A DNA stretch of 5,738 nucleotides from Cryomorphaceae bacterium (GTDB lineage: Bacteria; Bacteroidota; Bacteroidia; Flavobacteriales; Schleiferiaceae), in assembly GCA_949547975.1 (NCBI GenBank), contig CATITW010000260.1, positions 1 through 5,738 on the forward strand, in the 5' to 3' direction. Within the stretch, counting starts at the first letter, position 1; each line of letters opens with the position of its first letter. The position numbers and the translations under genes were made by a program. This document shows, piece after piece, positions 1 through 5,119 of this stretch. Under the pieces are notes generated by a model. That model saw nothing but the letters and a program-made list of their open reading frames with translations, had not been told where the DNA came from and ran no database searches.

Positions 1-1938
1 ATCCACTCCAACAATATGGATGAATTTTTCCGTGTTCGGTATTCGTTCATACGTCGCCTTAAATTAAGCGGTGTAGAGGAAGAGGATGCAAATCTCGAGG
101 GCTTTGCTCCAGGGGATCTACTCAAGATTTTGAGTGAGATGGTTACCGAACAGCAGGGGAGAAGCCAGCGTATCTATGATGCGTTAAAAAAGGAGCTCAG
201 TACCTACGATGTTGAGGTGATCTCAGAAGGGAAATTGACCACGAAGCAGTCTGCGTTTGTGAAGGAGTTTTACCAAACGAAGATCGCTTCGGCGTTGACC
301 ACGTTGATGCTGAATCAAACCCGTGAATTCCCGTATTTGCGCGATAAGAGTATTTTCTTAGCGCTGCGATTAATCAAAGGAAAAGAAGAGCAATATTCCA
401 TCATTGAAGTGCCCAGCGGGGCTTATGGGAGGTTCGTGGTCTTGCCGAAATACGGCAAGCAGTTCATCATGTACCTCGATGATATCTTGCGCCACAACCT
501 TGGCAGCATTTTTCACACTATCAAATACGATCGGATCGAAGCGCACACGGTGAAAATCACGCGCGATGCAGAATTGTCTTTAGATGATGACGTGAGTAAA
601 TCCTTCATGGAACAAGTTCAGAAAGGGTTGATGAATCGTAGAGAAGGTGATCCGGTTCGGGTCGTGTACGATCAGCAGATATCTGGACAAACGTTGGGTG
701 AATTGATCAAGGGTTTAGGCATTACGGAGTTTGATACGCTTATTCCTGGTGGACGCTACCACAATAAGAAGGACTTGGTGAAATTTCCGCAGGTGGGTAG
801 AAGAGAATTGGAACATCCTAAACTGCCGCAGATTGCACATCCGGATCTCGATGTGGACCGGAGTATTATGCAGGTTTTGCAGAAAAAGGACGTTTTACTT
901 TTTACGCCATACCACGATTTTGGACATGTGATTCGCTTGCTTCGTGAAGCGGCGATCGACCCCAAAGTTCGACAGATTAAAGTCACGCTGTATCGATTAG
1001 CGGACGACAGTAAAATCATTTCCGCTTTGGTAAATGCGGCTAAAAATGGTAAGGCTGTTACGGTGTTCATCGAGCTCCAAGCACGGTTCGATGAGGCCAA
1101 TAACATCAAATGGACCAATAAACTCCGCTCCGAAGGCATCAAGGTCGTGAGTGGCGTTCCGGGTCTCAAGGTGCATTCAAAATTGACCTTGATTCGTCGT
1201 GATGAGGGGCAAGAAAAGCTCGTGGATTATTGTGTTATAGGTACCGGGAATTACCATGAAGGAACGGCCAAAATCTATACCGATTATCACCTGTTGACCT
1301 CTGATAAGCGCATTGCCAAGGAAGCTCGAAAGGTGTTTGCCTTCATCGAGTCGCCTTACAAGCACTATAAATTCAAGCATCTGCTGGTCAGTCCAAACAG
1401 CACCAGAGAAGGGCTATACGCCCTGATCGATAAGGAAATTGCGTTTGCGAAAGCGGGCAAAGAAGCTAAATTTTGGGTGAAGATCAACAGCGTTTCGGAC
1501 CACGGCATGATTCGCAAGCTCTACGAGGCAAGCGCTGCCGGTGTACAAGTGAGAATGGTGATTCGGGGGGTCAATTGTATGCAGCTCGAGCACCCAGAAT
1601 ATTCGGCAAACATTCAAGCGGTCAGCATCATCGACCGATATCTAGAACATACCCGCGCATTTTGCTTCCACAACGGGGGCGACGAGCAATATTTCATTTC
1701 CTCGGCCGACTGGATGAGCCGAAATCTGAACCGTAGGGTAGAAGTCACGGTTCCTATCTATGACGAGCAGTTGAAAAGACAGCTCAGAGACCACTTTGAC
1801 ATTCTCTGGAAAGACAATACGAAGTCCAGATGGTTTGATGGGGGCCAGACCAACGCGTACCGCAAGCTCAAAGGTCCTAAGATTCGAGCGCAGGTCGAAC
1901 TGCACAACTACGTGCAAAAACAACTCCTGAAGGGGTAA
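1..1938 (+). CDS. ppk1: Polyphosphate kinase 1 (5'-truncated by window edge)
   Basis: PPK1 reversibly transfers the terminal phosphate of ATP onto inorganic polyphosphate through a phosphohistidine intermediate. The reading frame is open from base 1: the codons before the ATG at 16 encode I-H-S-N-N, and S-N-N-M-D-E-F-F-R-V-R is the conserved PPK1 N-terminal motif (SNNLDEF in E. coli, where the second Asn is N45). The ATG at 16 is therefore internal and about 40 residues are missing to the left. All later landmarks are present, numbered from base 1: Arg332 in LYR and Arg362 in QARFDE (Mg/phosphate-binding arginines, E. coli R375 and R405), the catalytic His392 in KVHSKL (E. coli H435), and His550 in YLEHTR (E. 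coli H592). The 645 residues seen plus about 40 match the usual ~690. Order is N-terminal helical remnant, head domain (~67-281), then two phospholipase-D-like C-terminal domains. It ends 4 bases before the exopolyphosphatase gene, so the two are very likely co-transcribed. Family assignment is secure. Confidence 0.97.
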   Translation: MHSNNMDEFFRVRYSFIRRLKLSGVEEEDANLEGFAPGDLLKILSEMVTEQQGRSQRIYDALKKELSTYDVEVISEGKLTTKQSAFVKEFYQTKIASALTTLMLNQTREFPYLRDKSIFLALRLIKGKEEQYSIIEVPSGAYGRFVVLPKYGKQFIMYLDDILRHNLGSIFHTIKYDRIEAHTVKITRDAELSLDDDVSKSFMEQVQKGLMNRREGDPVRVVYDQQISGQTLGELIKGLGITEFDTLIPGGRYHNKKDLVKFPQVGRRELEHPKLPQIAHPDLDVDRSIMQVLQKKDVLLFTPYHDFGHVIRLLREAAIDPKVRQIKVTLYRLADDSKIISALVNAAKNGKAVTVFIELQARFDEANNIKWTNKLRSEGIKVVSGVPGLKVHSKLTLIRRDEGQEKLVDYCVIGTGNYHEGTAKIYTDYHLLTSDKRIAKEARKVFAFIESPYKHYKFKHLLVSPNSTREGLYALIDKEIAFAKAGKEAKFWVKINSVSDHGMIRKLYEASAAGVQVRMVIRGVNCMQLEHPEYSANIQAVSIIDRYLEHTRAFCFHNGGDEQYFISSADWMSRNLNRRVEVTVPIYDEQLKRQLRDHFDILWKDNTKSRWFDGGQTNAYRKLKGPKIRAQVELHNYVQKQLLKG

Positions 1939-1942
1939 AACT

Positions 1943-2866
1943 ATGATTGTAACGAAAATTGGAGCCATCGATATCGGGTCAAACTCGGTACGGTGCCTCA
2001 TTGTAAATGTCATATTCAAAGAGGGCTACACGCACTATAAAAAGGTCAGTATGGTCCGCTTACCCATTCGCTTAGGTCAAGATGTCTTTGCGACCGGAAG
2101 CATTAGTGAAGCCACTCGAACCAGATTCTTAGAAGGGATGCAGGCCTATCGACATCTGCTGAATGTGCACGGCGTTCGAGCATTTCGTGCAGTAGCTACT
2201 TCTGCGATGCGTGAAGCTGAAAATGGCCCTGATCTTGTGCAAGAAATTCAAGAGAAAACCGGCATAAAGATCTCCATCATCGACGGAGAGGAAGAAGCTC
2301 GATTAGTATTCTCTTCAAAAATTTATGACGTCATAAAAGCACCTGTGACCAATTTCGTCTACATCGACGTAGGCGGTGGGTCTACGGAAATTTCCATCAT
2401 CGAAAATAAAAAAGTGATCACCAGTCGCAGTTTCAAAGTTGGAGGTGTTCGCTTGATGAATGGATTGGTCGAAGATGCACAGTGGGAGGAAATGAAAAAT
2501 TGGCTGAAACAGCATGCAGCGAAGCTCAAAGACAAGGCCGCGATCGGGGCGGGTGGAAACATCAACAAAATCCACAAGCTTAGCATGAAGTCCGTGCAAA
2601 CGCCATTAACAAGGAGTTATGTGCAGGAGCAACTAGAGATGATTTCTGAGTTAAGTGGGGAAGAGCGCGTAACAGAATTGGGCTTGAATTTAGATCGAGC
2701 AGATGTCATTACCCACGCACTCCCGATCTACTTGCGCGTCATGCAATGGGCGGGGACTTCTAAAATTTACGTTCCGAAAATAGGGGTGTCCGACGGCTTA
2801 GTGCGCGACCTCTACCATTCGGAATTCAAAGCAGAGATCGAATCGGATTCATTCCTCGAGAGTTAA
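1943..2866 (+). CDS. ppx: Exopolyphosphatase, compact Ppx/GppA family
   Basis: This protein probably removes terminal phosphates from polyphosphate; the family also includes pppGpp phosphatases, and sequence alone does not separate the two. It shows the ASKHA-fold landmarks in order: phosphate-1 motif AIDIGSNSVR (8-17), VATSAMREAENG (84-95), IDGEEEARL with the probable catalytic glutamate near E117 (113-121), phosphate-2 motif YIDVGGGSTE (140-149), GGVRLMNG (167-174), GAGGNINKIHKL (202-213) and the C-terminal GVSDGLVRDLY (281-291). At 307 residues it is the short two-lobe form, like the Aquifex enzyme, and lacks the HD-like C-terminal extension of E. coli PPX (about 510 residues). It starts 4 bases after the ppk1 stop. 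An AGGGG at 1931-1935, overlapping the end of ppk1, sits 7 bases before the ATG and looks like a Shine-Dalgarno element, which is less common in Bacteroidota. Pairing with ppk1 favours the polyphosphate role. Confidence 0.93.
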   Translation: MIVTKIGAIDIGSNSVRCLIVNVIFKEGYTHYKKVSMVRLPIRLGQDVFATGSISEATRTRFLEGMQAYRHLLNVHGVRAFRAVATSAMREAENGPDLVQEIQEKTGIKISIIDGEEEARLVFSSKIYDVIKAPVTNFVYIDVGGGSTEISIIENKKVITSRSFKVGGVRLMNGLVEDAQWEEMKNWLKQHAAKLKDKAAIGAGGNINKIHKLSMKSVQTPLTRSYVQEQLEMISELSGEERVTELGLNLDRADVITHALPIYLRVMQWAGTSKIYVPKIGVSDGLVRDLYHSEFKAEIESDSFLES

Positions 2867-2934
2867 GCCTATAGCATCTATTGCGAGATAGAAACCTTCA
2901 ATGTGTATTCATGTAGCATTAGGTATTCTCTATG

Positions 2935-2942
2935 TATTTTTG
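2935..2942 (+). promoter_or_regulatory. Candidate -7 box for the thioredoxin-like gene
   Basis: TATTTTTG matches the Bacteroidota -7 consensus TAnnTTTG exactly and lies 28 bases before the ATG at 2971. No clear TTG -33 box is visible at the usual spacing; the nearest is a TTC at 2908-2910, 24 bases upstream. The 104-base gap after ppx (2867-2970) is AT-rich and contains no convincing terminator, so read-through from the polyphosphate operon is also possible. Confidence 0.4.
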
Positions 2943-2970
2943 AAGTATCACTAACGAAAACTAATGAACA

Positions 2971-3288
2971 ATGGCAGTACAAATAGCAACAGATTCGGAC
3001 TTCGAGCAAATCCTAAAAAACAACCCACGTGTCGTAGTGAAGTATTTCGCGGACTGGTGTGGTGCATGTAAAATGTTTGCACCAAAATACAAGCGCGTAT
3101 CGAACGAGGAAGAAATGTCTGATGTCGTGTTTTTGGAAGTAAACGCAGAGCACAATGAAGTAGCACGTAAAGCGGGTGGGGTAGACAACCTTCCGTTCTT
3201 AGCTTCGTTTAAAAATGGTGTCTTAGCGGAAGGTTCTGCAGCGAGCAAAGAAGAATACTTGCGCAAACTGATCGACCTCACGAAATAG
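2971..3288 (+). CDS. Small thioredoxin-like protein with WCGAC active site
   Basis: A single-domain, 105-residue thioredoxin-fold protein, probably a cytoplasmic disulfide reductase; no signal peptide or membrane segment is visible. The active site is A-D-W-C-G-A-C-K with cysteines at 30 and 33. The residue between Gly and the second Cys is Ala, where classical thioredoxin has Pro (WCGPC), which usually changes redox potential. The cis-proline loop is N-L-P-F-L (Pro75), followed by the familiar FKNG turn (80-83). Both cysteines and the cis-proline are kept, so it should be redox-active. The ATG at 2971 follows an A-rich leader with no Shine-Dalgarno sequence; an ATG at 2964 is in a different frame. 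It converges on a 2-Cys peroxiredoxin gene on the opposite strand. From memory, small thioredoxins often neighbour peroxiredoxins in flavobacteria, so it may be that enzyme's reductant; this is inference. It could instead reduce other partners. Confidence 0.9.
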   Translation: MAVQIATDSDFEQILKNNPRVVVKYFADWCGACKMFAPKYKRVSNEEEMSDVVFLEVNAEHNEVARKAGGVDNLPFLASFKNGVLAEGSAASKEEYLRKLIDLTK

Positions 3289-3323
3289 GAAACACGAAAG
3301 CCAAGACGGCTGGAACTGAATTT

Positions 3324-3361
3324 AAAAAACCTGCTGGCTGAAAGAGCTTGCAGGTTTTTTT
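3324..3361 (+). terminator. Intrinsic terminator of the thioredoxin-like gene (bidirectional form)
   Basis: AAAAAACCTGC (3324-3334) pairs perfectly over 11 bases with GCAGGTTTTTT (3350-3360), with a 15-base loop that can form a further short GCT/AGC pairing. The T-run continues to 3361. It lies 35 bases after the thioredoxin stop. The A-run on the left gives a T-tract on the other strand too, so it may also stop leftward transcription. Confidence 0.9.
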
Positions 3362-3394
3362 ATGCCTTGAGCATACAGTCTACAGAAGGGGTGT

Positions 3395-3427
3395 AAAAAA
3401 CGAAAGGGAGCCGCCAAGCTCCCTTTC
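3395..3427 (-). terminator. Orphan minus-strand intrinsic terminator
   Basis: GAAAGGGAGC (3402-3411) pairs perfectly over 10 bases with GCTCCCTTTC (3418-3427), enclosing a 6-base loop. Read on the minus strand it is followed by G and TTTTTT (3400-3395), the layout of a strong rho-independent terminator. Read on the plus strand there is no T-tract after the stem, so it works leftwards. The peroxiredoxin gene already has a terminator about 200 bases earlier, so this one is either a backup or ends a separate short transcript. Confidence 0.82.
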
Positions 3428-3439
3428 TACCTAAACCGC

Positions 3440-3471
3440 CATGAAAATCTGCTTGCGCAGAATGTTCCATG
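3440..3471 (-). other. Two-part hairpin with GNRA tetraloop
   Basis: On the minus strand CATGGAA (3471-3465) pairs with TTTCATG (3446-3440) over 7 pairs including one G-U. After a 3/1 internal loop, TCTGC (3461-3457) pairs with GCAGA (3452-3448), closed by the tetraloop GCAA (3456-3453). GNRA loops are stable RNA caps. The plus-strand loop would be TTGC, which is not GNRA, so the structure favours minus-strand RNA. Confidence 0.4.
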
Positions 3472-3627
3472 TAGTATTAACCTCGAAGTGTGCCTGTGGT
3501 TCACTCACATTGCAAAAAAAAGATACTTTTTTTGTAAGCCCTGATAATAGGCGGTTGATGAGCTGTAAATGCAAGATTCGCGGCCTGTTAGATGGTTTTA
3601 TTCTCGCGGGTAAGTCATGGATAGCAC

Positions 3628-3659
3628 AAAAAAAACGCCTGTCTTGGTATAGACAGGCG
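3628..3659 (-). terminator. Intrinsic terminator of the peroxiredoxin gene
   Basis: CGCCTGTCT (3636-3644) pairs perfectly over 9 bases with AGACAGGCG (3651-3659), with a 6-base loop. Read leftwards, the stem is followed directly by eight Ts (3635-3628). It starts 37 bases after the peroxiredoxin stop codon. There is no T-tract on the plus-strand side, so it is directional. Confidence 0.92.
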
Positions 3660-3696
3660 CTTGATACATGTAGTGGAGTATCTAATCGAAGATTGA

Positions 3697-4326
3697 TTAG
3701 TTGTTGCTCAAGTAATCTGCAACACCGTCATGAGTATCTTTCATCGCTTCTTTACCAGGCGTCCAGTTTGCAGGACAAACTTCACCTTTTTCTTCGAAGT
3801 ACTGAAGTGCATCTACCATACGCATCGCTTCGTCTACCGAACGACCTAATGGGAAGAAGTTCACCAACTGGTGCATTACCGTACCTTCTTTGTCGATCAA
3901 GAACAAACCGCGGTAAGCGATCATTTCTCCAGTCGATGTAAGGTTGCCTTCCTCGTCGTACGACCACTCACCGTCTAATACATCGTAGTTGTGCGAGATC
4001 GTCTTGTTCGTATCTGCTACGATCGGGTAGTTTACACCTTGGATACCACCTTGGTCTTTGGTCATTTGCAACCAACCCCAGTGGCTTTGCTCAGTGTCAG
4101 TAGATACAGCGATCAACTCTACACCCTTAGAAGCGAACTCTTCTTTACGTGCTTGGAATGCATGCAATTCTGTTGGACATACGAAAGTGAAATCCTTCGG
4201 GTAGAAGAATAGGATCACGTACTTTCCTGCGTAATCTGAAAGTTTGAAGTTTTCAACGATTTCCTCACCATTGATTACTGCTGCTGCAGTGAAATCTGGT
4301 GCTTTTTTGCCTACTAATACAGCCAT
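3697..4326 (-). CDS. Typical 2-Cys peroxiredoxin (AhpC/Prx1 type)
   Basis: A cytoplasmic thiol peroxidase that reduces hydrogen peroxide and alkyl hydroperoxides. The peroxidatic site is PKDFTFVCPTE (43-53), with Pro43, Thr47 and peroxidatic Cys50 of the PxxxTxxC motif; Arg139 in AYRGLFLID completes it. The resolving cysteine is Cys184 in GEVCPANW, which defines a typical 2-Cys enzyme acting as an obligate homodimer. The length, 209 residues, is slightly above the usual 185-200, owing to about a dozen extra residues in the loop around 118-133. The GGLG motif linked to overoxidation sensitivity reads GGIQ (93-96), and the C-terminal YF motif is replaced by an ending in DYLSNN. The ATG at 4326 follows an A-rich leader without Shine-Dalgarno sequence. 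It has its own promoter (4351-4378) and terminator (3628-3659), so it is probably monocistronic. The nearby thioredoxin-like protein is a plausible reductant; no ahpF-like gene is in view. Confidence 0.96.
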   Translation of the reverse strand: MAVLVGKKAPDFTAAAVINGEEIVENFKLSDYAGKYVILFFYPKDFTFVCPTELHAFQARKEEFASKGVELIAVSTDTEQSHWGWLQMTKDQGGIQGVNYPIVADTNKTISHNYDVLDGEWSYDEEGNLTSTGEMIAYRGLFLIDKEGTVMHQLVNFFPLGRSVDEAMRMVDALQYFEEKGEVCPANWTPGKEAMKDTHDGVADYLSNN

Positions 4327-4350
4327 TTGTCTTTGTTTTTATTTGTTATT

Positions 4351-4378
4351 CAAATGTAGAACTACCTCCGTCTATTAA
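4351..4378 (-). promoter_or_regulatory. Bacteroidota-type promoter of the peroxiredoxin gene
   Basis: On the minus strand TACATTTG (4358-4351) is an exact match to the -7 consensus TAnnTTTG. A TTA (4378-4376), two of three to the TTG -33 box, lies 17 bases upstream, within the normal spacing. The predicted start gives an A-rich untranslated leader of about 20 bases before the ATG at 4326. No regulator operator can be assigned. Confidence 0.65.
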
Positions 4379-4429
4379 CGTATAATTCTATTCAGTTTTA
4401 TCTATGACGGGTGTGTGAATGTTTATCAA

Positions 4430-5119
4430 TCACAGGAGCAATAGCAAGCTTAGCCCAATTCCTGTTCCGACGGCTAGTAATTTATAGGCATTGAACTGAT
4501 GATTCGCTGAGCTTTCAAAGAGAATCGTAGTGCTGACGTGCAACAACAATCCCGTCGCTAGGCCTAAAATAGGGAAGGTATAAGCGGTTAGTGTACCCGC
4601 AGCAAGGCTACCAAGTGGTGTGCTCAGTGCAAACAGAACCAAGCTTGTGATGACTAGTGGGGTCGAGATTTTGGCATTGCGTAAAGCAGAAGTGACCAGC
4701 AGGGCGATGGGCATCTTGTGCAGGACGAGTGACCATAAGAGTCCGGGGCCGTTGTGGGCGTGATCGTGCGCCGCGTGTTCCGCCAGCGGCATCCCTTCGA
4801 TGAACGAGTGGATGAATAACCCCAGTAACGGAAGGAGGGGAAGTTTGGTGCCGTGGGCGTGGTAGTGCCCGTGTTCTAGCCCTTTTGAGATGAAATCCAG
4901 GAACAATTGGACACCGAAACCCAATAAAACCCATACACCGATCGAATGCGCGTTCCCCTCAAACAGCTCGGGCAAAAGATGCAGCATTAAGGTGCCGAAC
5001 AAAAATGCTCCGGAAAATGCCAGGCTCAATCTGAACGCCAGGCTGTCCGTTTTAATGAACCACGATGCTCCGCCTCCGAGGAGGACACTGAAGAATAGGA
5101 TCAAATAAGCATCGTTCAT
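4430..5119 (-). CDS. ZIP-family metal transporter with altered metal-site motif
   Basis: An inner-membrane protein of 229 residues with eight hydrophobic segments (approximately 4-22, 27-49, 59-79, 92-112, 125-146, 151-174, 180-203, 211-229), matching the ZIP fold, which imports zinc, iron or manganese. ZIP landmarks are HLLPELFEG (47-55) at the end of segment 2, a His-rich loop EHGHYHAHG (82-90) between segments 3 and 4, HSFIEG (104-109) in segment 4 and HKMP (134-137) in segment 5. A second His-rich stretch, EHAAHDHAHN (114-123), lies between segments 4 and 5. Compared with the usual HNxxDG/HNxPEG and HExPHE motifs, Asn becomes Ser105, Glu/Asp becomes Lys135 and His/Glu becomes Ile138, so only part of the two-metal site is kept. 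The start codon overlaps the methyltransferase stop by one base (TAATG), implying translational coupling. The metal and direction of transport are not determinable here. Confidence 0.88.
   Translation of the reverse strand: MNDAYLILFFSVLLGGGASWFIKTDSLAFRLSLAFSGAFLFGTLMLHLLPELFEGNAHSIGVWVLLGFGVQLFLDFISKGLEHGHYHAHGTKLPLLPLLGLFIHSFIEGMPLAEHAAHDHAHNGPGLLWSLVLHKMPIALLVTSALRNAKISTPLVITSLVLFALSTPLGSLAAGTLTAYTFPILGLATGLLLHVSTTILFESSANHQFNAYKLLAVGTGIGLSLLLLL

Larger units (their letters stand above)
3395..3511 (-). ncRNA. Candidate small RNA (or tiny-ORF transcript) ending at orphan terminator
   Basis: I infer a minus-strand transcript of roughly 115 bases; I do not recognise the family. On the minus strand a promoter-like TTA (3547-3545), 19-base spacer and TATCTTTT (3525-3518) place a start near 3511, and the terminator at 3427-3395 gives a clean end. 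In between is a hairpin of 7 + 5 base pairs capped by GCAA (3471-3440). The same strand contains a short frame GTG 3508 to TAG 3431 (25 residues, C-terminal part TTWNILRKQIFMAV) whose stop is only 3 bases before the terminator stem, so a very small protein is an alternative. The promoter is 7 of 8 to consensus at the -7 box with a weak -33, and the start is uncertain. Known small RNAs (SRP, tmRNA) do not match by eye. Confidence 0.22.
3289..3696. other. 408-base convergent intergenic region with three terminator hairpins
   Basis: This gap separates the + strand thioredoxin-like gene from the - strand peroxiredoxin gene. It holds the thioredoxin terminator (3324-3361), the peroxiredoxin terminator (3628-3659) and, between them, a further minus-strand terminator (3395-3427) with no obvious gene. 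Between the last two lie an oligo-A/oligo-T inverted repeat (3513-3534) and a two-part hairpin (3440-3471). No tRNA, rRNA or recognisable protein family is visible. Confidence 0.8.

Noticed and set aside
756..1169. Minus-strand open frame of 137 codons inside ppk1
   Set aside because: It is fully antisense to conserved catalytic-domain codons of ppk1 and its product looks like a shadow translation.
2877..2892. Short hairpin TCTAT/ATAGA after ppx as a terminator
   Set aside because: Only 5 A-T-rich pairs and no T-tract follow it.
3361..3375. Small hairpin TATGC/GCATA next to the thioredoxin terminator
   Set aside because: Five pairs only and partly overlapping the T-tract; expected by chance.
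3441..3941. Long plus-strand open frame of 166 codons running from the intergenic gap into the peroxiredoxin gene
   Set aside because: More than half lies antisense to the well-supported peroxiredoxin, it crosses two hairpin/terminator structures, and its Cys/Arg/Ser-rich composition resembles no protein family.
4414..4434. TGTGA...TCACA inverted repeat after the ZIP stop codon, resembling a CRP site or a terminator
   Set aside because: The half-sites are 11 bases apart rather than the 6 needed for CRP, and there is no T-tract or G+C-rich stem for a terminator.
4608..4934. Minus-strand open frame of 108 codons within the ZIP gene
   Set aside because: Different frame of a clearly coding membrane protein; Arg/Pro/His-rich product typical of a shadow frame.
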